DNA of 64,000 nucleotides from assembly GCF_039523035.1 (NCBI RefSeq), contig NZ_BAAAEN010000007.1, forward strand, positions 153,570 through 217,569, read 5' to 3'. Below are positions 45,355 through 54,260 of this stretch, one piece after another. A program made the translations under genes and the position numbers. A model generated the notes under the pieces. The model searched no databases. It saw only the letters and a list, made by a program, of their open reading frames with translations, and had not been told where the DNA came from. Source of the stretch: Pigmentiphaga daeguensis. Lineage in GTDB: Bacteria > Pseudomonadota > Gammaproteobacteria > Burkholderiales > Burkholderiaceae_B. Each line of letters starts with the position of its first letter. Positions within the stretch are counted from its first letter, which is position 1.

Positions 45355-45941
45355 GCCTGCCCGCCCGCGCGCAGGCGCAGATAGGCCAGCCCGATGGACA
45401 GCGGCGCCATCGCGCCGACCACCCACAGCAGGGGCAGCTTCAAAAGGAAGATCGCCACGAAGGTGACGACCATCACGGCCAGGGCGGGCAGACCCCGCGC
45501 GGCCCGGCGCGCCGCCCGCAGTCCCGTCTGCAGCGACAGCCCCACGGCCGCGGCCGCCACGCCGGCCAGCGCCAGGTGCACCGAGTCGGACTTCGCCATC
45601 GTCGCGAACGCGGCCACCACGACCAGCGCCAGCACCATGGCGGGCACCACCAGCCCCAGCGCGCCGGCCAGCGCGCCCACGCCGCCCCGCAGCCGGAAAC
45701 CGACCCAGATCGCCAGGTTGACCACGTTGACGCCCGGAAACGCCTGGGCCAGCGCGAGGCCGCTCAGGAACTCGGCCTCCGACAGCCAGTTCCGGCGCTG
45801 CACGAACTCCCGCAGCATCCAGCCGCTCAGCCCGCCGCCGAAGCTGGTCAGGCCGATCTTGGCGAAGGCAAGGAAGATCTGGAGCACGGAAGGAGGCGGG
45901 GAACCACTGTCGACGGAAACGGGCGGCAAGGTCTGGGGCAT
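45351..45941 (-). CDS. Chromate transporter, N-terminal half subunit (short ChrA)
   Basis: 196 residues, about six membrane helices. First-half CHR signature: FAKIGLTSFGGGLSGWMLREFVQRRNWLSE and FPGVNVVNLAIWVGFRLRG. With the overlapping gene downstream it would make a heterodimeric chromate/sulfate-type antiporter. The similarity of both halves reflects the ancient duplication seen in long ChrA proteins. Confidence 0.88.
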   Translation of the reverse strand: MPQTLPPVSVDSGSPPPSVLQIFLAFAKIGLTSFGGGLSGWMLREFVQRRNWLSEAEFLSGLALAQAFPGVNVVNLAIWVGFRLRGGVGALAGALGLVVPAMVLALVVVAAFATMAKSDSVHLALAGVAAAAVGLSLQTGLRAARRAARGLPALAVMVVTFVAIFLLKLPLLWVVGAMAPLSIGLAYLRLRAGGQA

Positions 45942-46084
45942 GGCGGGCCTATCGCGGGAAGTACCGTCATATTACGGATCCGGGTTGTCGAATAGCTTAA
46001 CGCCCGGACCGGTCCGCCACCGGAGGCTAGAATACGGCCCCGCCTTCGCGCGGGCAGCCATTCCCTGCCTAGGAGGAAACGTCC

Positions 46085-46999
46085 TTGACCACTCGCCGCT
46101 CGTTCCATGCCCTCGTCCTTTCCAGCCTCGCCTGCGGCGCACGCGGCGCCTGGGCCGGCCAGCCGGCGGGCACCCTGCCGGTCGCGGCGCGCAACGCCGC
46201 CCTGGACGAGCTGGCGCGCCTGGAGCGGCTGATCGACGGGCGGCTGGGCGTGTGCATCGTCGATACCGCCTCCGGCGAGGAACTGGGCCGCCGCGCCGAC
46301 GAACGCTTCCAGATGCTCAGCACCTTCAAGCTGCTGGCCGCCGGATTCGTGCTGGCCCGGCATGACCGGGGCGAAGATTCGCTGGACCGGCGGATCCGCT
46401 ACACCCGGCAGGACCTGGTCAATTGGTCGCCCGTGACCGGGAAACACGTGGGCGATCGCGGCATGACCCTGGCCGAACTCTGCCATGCCACCATGACCAC
46501 CAGCGACAACACCGCCGCCAATCTCATCCTGCGCAGCTTCGGCGGCCCGGAGGCGCTGACGCGTTTCATCCGGGGCCTGGGCGACGGCGTCACGCGCTGC
46601 GACCGCTACGAACCCGAGCTGAACGTGCCCCATGCCACCGGCATGCTCGACACCACCACGCCCCACGCCATCACGCGCACGCTGGGCAGGCTGACGGTGG
46701 GCGAGGCCCTGTCGCCCGCGTCGCGCGAACGGCTGCAGGCATGGCTGGTCGGCAATACGACGGGCGACAAGCGGCTGCGCGCGGGCATACCGGCCGGCTG
46801 GCGCATCGGCGAGAAGACCGGCACCTACTCCAAGGTGGGCGCCAACGACATCGGGCTCGCCTGGCCGCCCGCACGGCCCGCGATCCTGATGTCGGTCTAC
46901 GTCGCCAGCACGCGGGTATCGGACGAGGTCAAGGACCAGGTCATCGCCAAGGTGGCGGAACTGGCGGGGCGGCTCTACGGCCGGCCGGAAAACAGATAA
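46085..46999 (+). CDS. Class A (serine) beta-lactamase
   Basis: 304 residues with a signal peptide (cut near AWAG, about 25) that has two Arg after the start. All class A motifs are present: S79-T-F-K82, S140-D-N142, E176 and N180 in the omega loop (EPELN) and K244-T-G246. It hydrolyses penicillins or cephalosporins in the periplasm. Translation starts at TTG 46085 with AGGAGG nine bases upstream; no ATG is available. Chromosomal position between housekeeping-like genes, no adjacent LysR (ampR) regulator and no mobile-element marks suggest an intrinsic enzyme. The spectrum cannot be read off. Confidence 0.93.
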   Translation: MTTRRSFHALVLSSLACGARGAWAGQPAGTLPVAARNAALDELARLERLIDGRLGVCIVDTASGEELGRRADERFQMLSTFKLLAAGFVLARHDRGEDSLDRRIRYTRQDLVNWSPVTGKHVGDRGMTLAELCHATMTTSDNTAANLILRSFGGPEALTRFIRGLGDGVTRCDRYEPELNVPHATGMLDTTTPHAITRTLGRLTVGEALSPASRERLQAWLVGNTTGDKRLRAGIPAGWRIGEKTGTYSKVGANDIGLAWPPARPAILMSVYVASTRVSDEVKDQVIAKVAELAGRLYGRPENR

Positions 47000-47080
47000 G
47001 CTAACTCGAATTCATTGGTTCCCCGCCCAGGGGGTGCATGCCTATAGTGGCGCCCTTCCCACGCCACGCTTTTCTTCATC

Positions 47081-48052
47081 ATGCATCTCCCGCGGCTCAT
47101 CCCGCTGCTCGTCCCGTTCGCCGGCCTGATCGCGCCGGCAGCCGGACACGCGCAAACCTATCCCTCGAAACCCATACAGATCGTCGTCCCGGCGGCGCCG
47201 GGCGGTAGTCCCGACATTCTCGTGCGCCTGCTCGCGCCGTCCCTGGCCGCGCAACTGGGCCAGCCCATCACCATCGAGAACCGGCCCGGCGGCGCGGGCA
47301 ACATCGCCTCGCAACACGTGGCGCGCGCCGCGCCGGACGGCTACACGCTGCTGTTGGCCACCGACATCATCTCGATCAACCAGTCGCTGTTCACCAAACT
47401 GCCGTTCGATGCGCGCACCAGTTTCGCGCCCATCGTCCACGCCATCTCTTCGCCCCAGGTCTTCGCGGTGAACCCGGCCGTACCCGCGCGTAGCGTGCAG
47501 GAATTCCTGAAACTGGCGAAGGCCGCGCCAGGCAAGTATTCGCTTGCCTCGCCCGCCATCGGCACCACCGGCCAGCTGGGCGTGCTGCTGCTGCAAAGCC
47601 AGGCCGCCATCGAAGTCAAGCCGGTGGTCTACCGCAGCGCCCAGCCCGCGCTGACCGACGTGCTGGGCGCCCACGCCGATGGCATCATCGTCACCATCGC
47701 GCCCGCCCTGCCCTTCATCCGCGAAGGCCGGCTACGCGCGCTGGCCGTCTCCACCGCCAGGCGTTCGGCCGCCCTGCCCGACGTGCCCACCTTCGCCGAA
47801 CAGGGCCTGCCCGATTTCGTCTTCGACTCGTGGCAGGGTTTCGTGGCGCCGGCAGGCACCAGCCCCGAGATCATCGACCGGCTCAACCGCGCCTTCAATG
47901 CCGTCCTGCGGGAACCAGAGATCCGCAGGCAATTGCAGGCCCAGGCCTTCGATCCGGCCGGCGGCTCTCCCGATGCGCTGCGCAAGGTGATCGGCGACGG
48001 CATCGTCAACTGGGGCAAGGTCATCCGGGCTCACGACATCCGCGTCGAGTAA
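47081..48052 (+). CDS. Bug-family solute receptor preceding the DszB-like gene
   Basis: 323 residues with a signal peptide (cut near GHAQ, about 24). YPSKPIQIVVPAAPGGSPDILVR and ITIENRPGGAGNIA are Bug hallmarks. The next gene, a DszB-like protein, starts 24 bases downstream on the same strand, so the receptor may capture its substrate. No membrane TTT genes on this strand; those on the opposite strand at 50.2-52.2 kb could serve. Confidence 0.88.
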   Translation: MHLPRLIPLLVPFAGLIAPAAGHAQTYPSKPIQIVVPAAPGGSPDILVRLLAPSLAAQLGQPITIENRPGGAGNIASQHVARAAPDGYTLLLATDIISINQSLFTKLPFDARTSFAPIVHAISSPQVFAVNPAVPARSVQEFLKLAKAAPGKYSLASPAIGTTGQLGVLLLQSQAAIEVKPVVYRSAQPALTDVLGAHADGIIVTIAPALPFIREGRLRALAVSTARRSAALPDVPTFAEQGLPDFVFDSWQGFVAPAGTSPEIIDRLNRAFNAVLREPEIRRQLQAQAFDPAGGSPDALRKVIGDGIVNWGKVIRAHDIRVE

Positions 48053-48076
48053 CGCACCGCCGACAGGAGCAAGAAC

Positions 48077-49162
48077 ATGCCCAGCCCGGACATCTCCCGT
48101 ATCGACCGCCTGTGGTACACCCGCTGCCCGGTGCCCAGCGCCTCGGGCATCGCCATCCACCACGGCTGGATCGATGCCGAATTCGCGCCGGACGGCATCG
48201 CTGTCTCGTCGCTGCGCGCCTCGCCCAGCCGGGCCGTGCGCGAATCGCATTTCGACCACCGCCAGGCCAACTCCTTCCGCCAGGGCGGCAACGCGCCACC
48301 CATCTGGTCGCGCTCGGAAGGCCAGGACGTCGTGGTCGTCGGCCTGACCTGGCTGCCCCAGTACCAGGCCATCCTGGCCCTGCCCGGCGCTGGCATCCGC
48401 GATGTCCGCGACCTGAAGGGCAAGCGCCTGGCGCTGCCGCGGCGGGTGAATGAAAAGATCGATTTCTGGCGCGCCTCGGCGCTGCAAGGCTATCTGCAGT
48501 CTCTGGCCGCGGCGGGCCTGGGCGCTGACGATGTCAGTTTCATCGATCTGCCGGTCGAGGCGCCGTACATAGGCGACCAGGCCGCCTCATCGTCCGGCCC
48601 GCTATTCGACGCGCGCCAGACCGCCAGCCAGTCGCGGGCCGAGGCCTTGGCGCTGATCCGCGGCCAGGCCGATGCCCTGTACGTCTACGGCGCGCACGGT
48701 CCCGCCCTGCGCGAATTCCTCGGCGCCGACATCGTGGTCGACATCGGCCACCACGCCGACCGGCGGGTCGCCATCAACAACGGCACGCCCAACGTGCTGT
48801 CGGTCAGCGGCGAACTGGTACGCACCCGTCCTGACCTGGTGGCGCGCTACCTCGCCCAGGTCCTGCGTGCCGCGCAGTGGGCGCGCGAGCACCGCGCCGA
48901 AGCGGCCGGCATCATCGCGCGCGAAGTGTCCGTGGTCGAGGAGTGGGTGCCGGCGGCGTTCGGCGCCAGCCTGTATGAAAACCTCGAACCCAGCCTGGCC
49001 CCGGACCTGATCGAGGCACTGTCGATCCGCAAGGATTTTCTCCATCGCCACGGATTCATCCGCCACGATTTTTCCGTGGACGACTGGATCGATCCGGCGC
49101 CGCTCGCCCAGGCACGCGAACTGCTGCGCCGGACCGAACCGCTGGCGGCCGCCGGGCGTTGA
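48077..49162 (+). CDS. DszB-like protein, candidate sulfinate desulfinase
   Basis: 361 residues, type II periplasmic-binding fold but no signal peptide, so cytoplasmic. The N-terminus YTRCPVPSASGIA aligns with YSNCPVPNA of 2-hydroxybiphenyl-2-sulfinate desulfinase (DszB). The DszB catalytic Cys27, His60 and Arg70 correspond to C17, H58 and R68, with H and R exactly ten apart and GG following in both. It would release sulfite from an organic sulfinate. No ABC permease or ATPase adjoins. AGGAG precedes the ATG by seven bases. A non-enzymatic binding protein remains possible. Confidence 0.75.
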   Translation: MPSPDISRIDRLWYTRCPVPSASGIAIHHGWIDAEFAPDGIAVSSLRASPSRAVRESHFDHRQANSFRQGGNAPPIWSRSEGQDVVVVGLTWLPQYQAILALPGAGIRDVRDLKGKRLALPRRVNEKIDFWRASALQGYLQSLAAAGLGADDVSFIDLPVEAPYIGDQAASSSGPLFDARQTASQSRAEALALIRGQADALYVYGAHGPALREFLGADIVVDIGHHADRRVAINNGTPNVLSVSGELVRTRPDLVARYLAQVLRAAQWAREHRAEAAGIIAREVSVVEEWVPAAFGASLYENLEPSLAPDLIEALSIRKDFLHRHGFIRHDFSVDDWIDPAPLAQARELLRRTEPLAAAGR

Positions 49163-49170
49163 GGCCTTCG

Positions 49171-50151
49171 TCATCCGTGCGCGGCGGGTGACCGCGCGTG
49201 CGCGCGGTGCGCCAGCAGGGCCAGCATCACGTCCAGCATGGGCGTGTCCACGCCGGCCGACCGGGCCAGGTCCTGGACCGCGAATAGCTGGGCGTCCAAC
49301 TCCAGCGGACGTCCGGCCAGCAGGTCCTGCAACATGGAGGGCGGATGCGGGTTCGATCCCGTGGCCGCCACCTGCCCCTCCAGGTCGAACGCCATGGCGA
49401 CGCCATGGCGGGCCGCCACCGCGCACGCTTCCCGGGCCAGGCGGGCATACAGTTCGCGCGTGGCGGGATCCGCAAACAGGGCCGACGATGGCGAGTGGGT
49501 CAGGCTGGACAGCAGCGAACTGGGAACGTTGAGCAGGAGCTTGCCCCAGATCTCCCGGCCGATGTCCCCGGTGGCCGCCGCGCCCGGCAGCCCGCGCCGC
49601 ATCAGCGCCACCACCTGCTCGAGCCGCGGCGACAGCGCGCCGCCGGGCTCGCCCACCACGAAACTGCTGGCGCGCGAATTGTTGCGCACCACGCCGGGCG
49701 CGACGACCTCGTTGGGCGAACGGATCACGCAGCCCAGCGTCCGCGCCAGGCCCAGTTCGCGCGCCAGCGTGCCGTCGGGATCGAGCCTGGACGCGGAGGG
49801 AGCACCGCCGCGCAGGTTCGCCAGGTACCACCACGGAATGCCGTTCACCGCGAAGACCACGGGCGTATCGGGTCCCAGCAGGGCCCGCATCGATGACGCG
49901 GCCGGCGGCAGACCGTGGGCCTTGAGCGTGGAGATGACCAGATCCTGCGGCCCCAGGTCGGCGGGACGGTCGCTGGCCGCCACGCGCACGGTGAACTCGC
50001 CGTCGTGACCGATGAGCCTCAGGCCGTCGCGGCGTATGGCCGCCAGGTGCTCGCCGCGGGCGACGACCGACACGTCGACGCCAGCCCGGGCGAGATGAGC
50101 CGCCATGTATCCGCCCACCGCCCCGGCGCCGAAGATGCAAACCTTGTTCAT
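49171..50151 (-). CDS. Ketopantoate reductase-family protein (ApbA/PanE)
   Basis: 326 residues. NADP-binding GAGAVGG at 8-14, HGLPPA and VNGIPWWYL in the active-site region, and the C-terminal helical domain with GREIWGKLLLNV. Members reduce 2-oxo acids to 2-hydroxy acids. As the last gene of a TTT operon with a 2-hydroxyacid oxidase, it is more likely a catabolic 2-oxoacid reductase than the pantothenate enzyme. Convergent with the DszB-like gene, eight bases apart. Confidence 0.87.
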   Translation of the reverse strand: MNKVCIFGAGAVGGYMAAHLARAGVDVSVVARGEHLAAIRRDGLRLIGHDGEFTVRVAASDRPADLGPQDLVISTLKAHGLPPAASSMRALLGPDTPVVFAVNGIPWWYLANLRGGAPSASRLDPDGTLARELGLARTLGCVIRSPNEVVAPGVVRNNSRASSFVVGEPGGALSPRLEQVVALMRRGLPGAAATGDIGREIWGKLLLNVPSSLLSSLTHSPSSALFADPATRELYARLAREACAVAARHGVAMAFDLEGQVAATGSNPHPPSMLQDLLAGRPLELDAQLFAVQDLARSAGVDTPMLDVMLALLAHRAHARSPAAHG

Positions 50152-50173
50152 GATGAAAAAGTATCCAGAGAAT

Positions 50174-51691
50174 CTATGCCTCGGCCTCGACGAAGACCTG
50201 CCGCCGCCTGGCCTTGATGAACGACAGGCTCATCAGCGCAAGCGTGCCCGCGCAGATGGCCAGGAACGTCGCCGACAGCGGGCGCTGGACGAACACCGAC
50301 CAGTCGCCGCCCGACAGCGTCAACGACCTGCGCAGGTATTCTTCCATGTCGCCGCCCAGGATGAAACCCAGCATGAGCGGCGCACCCTCGAACTGCAGCC
50401 TGCGTGCGGCATAGCCGAAGAAAATGAAGAAGGCCAGCAACAGGACCGCGAACGCGCTGTTCGAGATGCAATAGACGCCTATCGTGCAGAACAGCACGAT
50501 GGCGGGAAACAGCCATTTGTACGGCACGGTCAGCAGCCGTATCCAGATGCCGATCAGCGGGTAATTCAGAATCAGCAGCATGAAATTGCCGATCCACATC
50601 GACGCCACCAGCGCCCAGAACAGGTCGGCGTTGCGGGTGAGTATCTGCGGCCCGGCCTGGATATCGTGGATGGACAGGGCGGCGATCATCAGCGCCATGA
50701 CGGGACCCGACGGGATGCCCAGCGTCAGCATGGGAATGAAATTCGTCTGCGCCCCGGCGTTGTTGGCGGACTCCGGTCCCGCCAGCCCGCGCAGGTTGCC
50801 CTTGCCGAAATCGGGCTCGCCTGCCTTGGGGCCGAGTTTTTTCTCGACCGTGTAGGACGCGAAGGACGCCAGCACGGCGCCGCCGCCGGGCAGCACGCCG
50901 AACAGCGTACCGATGGCCGACCCGCGGAAAATGGCGGGCATGGCGGCCTTCATGTCCTCCCGAGAGATCCTGAGCCGGGAAACCCGCTGCGGCGCGACGT
51001 GCCGGGAGGGATCGGCATTGTGCAGGTTCCAGATGATTTCGCCGAAGCCGAACCAGGCCATCGCGACGATGGCGAACTCCAGTCCATCCTCGAGATCCAG
51101 CAAGCCGAACGTGAAGCGGGTCTCGCCCGAGGTGACGTCGCTGCCCACCATGCCGAACAGCAGGCCCAGCACCGTCATCGCCAGGGCCTTTAGCATGTCG
51201 CCCGAAGACAGCGCGATGGCGCCGATCAGGCCCAGGCACATGAGCGCAAAATATTCGGGCGCCCCGAAGTGGAAGGCCACCTTGGCCAGTTGCGGCGAGA
51301 AAGCCGCCAGGATCAACGTGCCCACGCAGCCGGCAAAGAACGATCCGACGGCCGCCAGCGCCAGCGCCGTTCCGGCCTTGCCCTGGCGCGTCATCTCGTA
51401 GCCGTCCAGCGTCGTGACCAGCGACGACGACTCGCCGGGAAGCTTGATCAGGATGGCGGTGGTCGAACCGCCGTACTGCGCGCCGTAGTAGATGCCCGCC
51501 ATCATGATGAGTCCGGGAATCGGATCGAGCGCGTAGGTGGCCGGCAGCAGCATGGCGACGGTGGCCACGGGCCCCAGCCCCGGCAGCACGCCCACCAGCG
51601 TGCCCAGCAGGCACCCTGCCAACGCGTACATCAGATTGGAGGCGGAAAGGGCCAGCGAAAAACCGGTGGCGATGTTGTGCAGCAGGTCCAT
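50174..51691 (-). CDS. TTT transporter large membrane subunit, TctA (second system)
   Basis: 505 residues, about eleven to twelve membrane helices. GVLPGLGPVATVAMLLPATY near 33-52 and the mirrored FGVLPGGGAVLASF near 257-270 are the TctA motifs. It works with the TctB at 51704-52168 and most likely the TctC at 53256-54227. Divergent in sequence from the TctA at 39124-40611, so the systems have different substrates. Confidence 0.92.
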   Translation of the reverse strand: MDLLHNIATGFSLALSASNLMYALAGCLLGTLVGVLPGLGPVATVAMLLPATYALDPIPGLIMMAGIYYGAQYGGSTTAILIKLPGESSSLVTTLDGYEMTRQGKAGTALALAAVGSFFAGCVGTLILAAFSPQLAKVAFHFGAPEYFALMCLGLIGAIALSSGDMLKALAMTVLGLLFGMVGSDVTSGETRFTFGLLDLEDGLEFAIVAMAWFGFGEIIWNLHNADPSRHVAPQRVSRLRISREDMKAAMPAIFRGSAIGTLFGVLPGGGAVLASFASYTVEKKLGPKAGEPDFGKGNLRGLAGPESANNAGAQTNFIPMLTLGIPSGPVMALMIAALSIHDIQAGPQILTRNADLFWALVASMWIGNFMLLILNYPLIGIWIRLLTVPYKWLFPAIVLFCTIGVYCISNSAFAVLLLAFFIFFGYAARRLQFEGAPLMLGFILGGDMEEYLRRSLTLSGGDWSVFVQRPLSATFLAICAGTLALMSLSFIKARRRQVFVEAEA

Positions 51692-51703
51692 GGATAGTCC
51701 GGT

Positions 51704-52168
51704 TCAGTACGACCACGGCCACAGCGGGATGGCCAGGCCGAACAAAGCGACGAAAATCACCAGCGAGATCGCGGTCAGCAGCGCCGAGAGCAGCAGATTC
51801 TCCCGGAACGACAGTTGCTGATTGGCAAGCCCCGTGATGAACACGAGCACGAACATGGCGGGCACCAGCCCGGCGCCCCGGAATCCCGATGACCCGCCGC
51901 CCCCCAGCAGCACCGCGAACACGACCAGGCCGCCGATGATGCAGGCCAGCGGCCGCACCGGCCACCGGCCGATGGCGGCCGCCTCCCGCCGCCCCCAGAA
52001 CTCACGCACGGCGATGGCCGTGCCCAGGACCGCCAGCAGCACGCCCAGGATCATCGGGAAGTAGCCCGACCCCGGCTCCAGCGAATCGCCGATGCCGTAG
52101 CCGATCGACAAATGAACGGCCCCCGCCCCCACGAGGACCAGAAACACCGCTGCATAGACTCTTTCCAC
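51704..52168 (-). CDS. TTT transporter small membrane subunit, TctB (second system)
   Basis: 154 residues, four membrane helices, GSGYFPMILGVLLAVLGTAIA being the conserved first helix region. Start is probably GTG at 52168. Twelve bases from tctA. Poor overall conservation is normal for TctB; the call rests on length, topology and position. Confidence 0.87.
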   Translation of the reverse strand: MERVYAAVFLVLVGAGAVHLSIGYGIGDSLEPGSGYFPMILGVLLAVLGTAIAVREFWGRREAAAIGRWPVRPLACIIGGLVVFAVLLGGGGSSGFRGAGLVPAMFVLVFITGLANQQLSFRENLLLSALLTAISLVIFVALFGLAIPLWPWSY

Positions 52169-52219
52169 TCGACTGCCTTGAAAGGTGATGGCTGGATCGC
52201 CGCGCGCCGCCCGGCCGCG

Positions 52220-53245
52220 TCAGCGCTTGAGGACCCTCAGGCCCCGCAGGTCCGCCAGCGTGGGCGTGCCCAGCAGGGCCATATTGGTGAGGATCTGCCG
52301 CCGCAGCGCGGACAGATAGGCCGCCAGGCCGGTTTCGCCGTCCAGGGCATAGGCGTACAGACAGGCGCGCCCCAGGGCCACCACGTCCGCTCCCAGCGCC
52401 AGCGCCTTGAGCACGTCGTTGCCGGTCTCGAAGCCCCCGTCCACGACCAGCGTCGCGCTGCCGTCCAGCGCCCGCGCGATCGGGCCGAGCAGGGCCAGCG
52501 TACCGGCGCCCTGGTCGAACTGCCGGCCCCCGTGGTTCGAGACATAGACGCCCGCCACGCCCAGGTCGCGGGCGCGAACGGCATCGTCGGGATCCTGGAT
52601 GCCCTTGATGAAGAACGGAATGCCGGGATGGGCGGCGATCAGCCGCCGCAGCGCGGTCCAATCGAAGGAGCAGCGATGCGCGCTGGTGCCGCGTACGCTG
52701 CGCAGCGCGGCATGATTACCGGTTTCCACATCGGCGGGGCGGACCGGGAACACCGGCGCGTCCACCGTGACGATCAGGCCCGAGTACCCCCGGTCGACGG
52801 CGGCCGCGCATTGCTCGTCCAGCCAGTCCTGGTTGCCGTCCACGTAAAGCTGGAACAAACCGCAGGCCCGCGGCGGCACCCGCAGCGCACCCGCGTCGGG
52901 CAGGGCCGAGCCGAGCGCATAGGCGATGCCCGCCGACTCGGCCGCCCGCTGTGCGCCCGCCGCGCCCTGCTCATGCACCAGGTGGAGCGACCCCACCGGC
53001 GCCAACATGACCGGCAGCAACAGTTCGCGGCCCAGCAAAGAGGCCGAGCACGCGATGTCCGTCACATCCACCAGCACGCGGGGAACCAACGCCACGGCAT
53101 CCAACGCGTCGCGATTGCGGCGCAGCGCCGCGCCGGTTTCCGCGCCCCCCGACAGATAGGCCCACAGTTCGGCGGGCAGCGTCCGGCGCGCGCGCTCGGC
53201 GCGATCCTCGACGAAGCTGCGATGCGGCGCGGCGTCCCCGTTCAC
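52220..53245 (-). CDS. FMN-dependent 2-hydroxyacid oxidase/dehydrogenase (lactate/mandelate family)
   Basis: 341 residues, TIM barrel. Active-site residues by family alignment: Y30 (AYLSGG), Q132 and Y134 (FQLYV), D162, K214 (FFIKGI), H238 and R241 (SNHGGRQ). H238 is the base that removes the alpha proton. Oxidises a 2-hydroxy acid to a 2-oxo acid. GTG start at 53245, ten bases after the TctC stop. Its opposite, a 2-oxoacid reductase-like gene, is in the same operon, which suggests inversion or processing of an imported hydroxyacid. Confidence 0.88.
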   Translation of the reverse strand: MNGDAAPHRSFVEDRAERARRTLPAELWAYLSGGAETGAALRRNRDALDAVALVPRVLVDVTDIACSASLLGRELLLPVMLAPVGSLHLVHEQGAAGAQRAAESAGIAYALGSALPDAGALRVPPRACGLFQLYVDGNQDWLDEQCAAAVDRGYSGLIVTVDAPVFPVRPADVETGNHAALRSVRGTSAHRCSFDWTALRRLIAAHPGIPFFIKGIQDPDDAVRARDLGVAGVYVSNHGGRQFDQGAGTLALLGPIARALDGSATLVVDGGFETGNDVLKALALGADVVALGRACLYAYALDGETGLAAYLSALRRQILTNMALLGTPTLADLRGLRVLKR

Positions 53246-53255
53246 GTCCGCGCGC

Positions 53256-54227
53256 TCACTTCGCGCCGTGCGTCCGGTAGAAGGCTTTCCAGAAGTCGAT
53301 GTCCTCCTGGGTCTTCTTCGTGGCGTAGGCGGGGCCGGCGGTCAACAGGACGCCGCCGGAGTTGCGCACGAAGGCGGCCACCGGGCCGGCATCGTGGATG
53401 GTCCCGGCCGCCTTGACCAGCGCGTCCTTCACCGGGGCCGGCAGCCCCTTGGGCGCGAAGATGCCGAACCACGACGAACCGACCGGCGCGAGGTCGGGAT
53501 AGCCGGCCTCGACGATGGTCGGTACGTCGGGGTAGATCTCGCTGCGCTGGTCCGAGACGATCGCGATGGGCCGCAGGGTCTTGCCCTCGACGTAGGGCTT
53601 GATGAAGGCCGACGTCAGGTAGCCGGAAGCCAGTTCCCCTGACATCACGGCCAGGGCCTGCGCGCCGCCTCCCTTGTAGGGTACGTGGACCAGCTTGATG
53701 CCGGCGCTCTTCTCCAGCGTCTGGCCGATGATGTGTGCCGAGGTGTTCGGCCCCACGCTGCCATAAGTCAGCTTGCCGGGATGGCGTTTCGCGTACTCGA
53801 CGTAATCCTTGATCGTCGTGATCGGACTGTCGGGCTTGACGTAGAGCAGGAAGGCCTGCGACGTGATGGCGGTGATCGCCTCCAGTTCGGCGAAGGTATC
53901 GAACCGCCCCTGCGCGGTCTCCTGCGTCAGGCCGGACGTCACGACCAGCGTATAGCCGTCGGCCGGCGCGCGCGCCGCGTACTTGCCGCCGATCACCCCG
54001 CCCGCGCCCGGCTTGACCTCGACGATGACGGACTTGCCCAATACCTTCTCGAGCTCGGTGGCGTACAGCCGCCCCAATTGTTCGGTGATGCCGCCCTGGT
54101 AGGGAATGACCAGCGTGACGGGCTTGGATGGATAGTCCTGTGCCAGGCCGGGCATGGGCAGCGCGCCGGCCATAATGCCGGCCGTGGCGGCGGCAAGCAA
54201 TCTGCGCCGTGCGATGTGGGTGTTCAT
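53256..54227 (-). CDS. TctC/Bug receptor of the second TTT system
   Basis: 323 residues with a signal peptide carrying RRR at 8-10 (possible Tat route) and a cut near GLAQ, about residue 30. YPSKPVTLVIPYQGGITEQLGR and VIVEVKPGAGGVIGGKYA are the ligand loops. It sits between the TauD-like gene and the hydroxyacid oxidase, in the same operon as TctA and TctB, so a complete transporter is present. Confidence 0.88.
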   Translation of the reverse strand: MNTHIARRRLLAAATAGIMAGALPMPGLAQDYPSKPVTLVIPYQGGITEQLGRLYATELEKVLGKSVIVEVKPGAGGVIGGKYAARAPADGYTLVVTSGLTQETAQGRFDTFAELEAITAITSQAFLLYVKPDSPITTIKDYVEYAKRHPGKLTYGSVGPNTSAHIIGQTLEKSAGIKLVHVPYKGGGAQALAVMSGELASGYLTSAFIKPYVEGKTLRPIAIVSDQRSEIYPDVPTIVEAGYPDLAPVGSSWFGIFAPKGLPAPVKDALVKAAGTIHDAGPVAAFVRNSGGVLLTAGPAYATKKTQEDIDFWKAFYRTHGAK

Positions 54228-54260
54228 GTGAAAAACCTCTGATGCATCCCGTGTAGGGAT

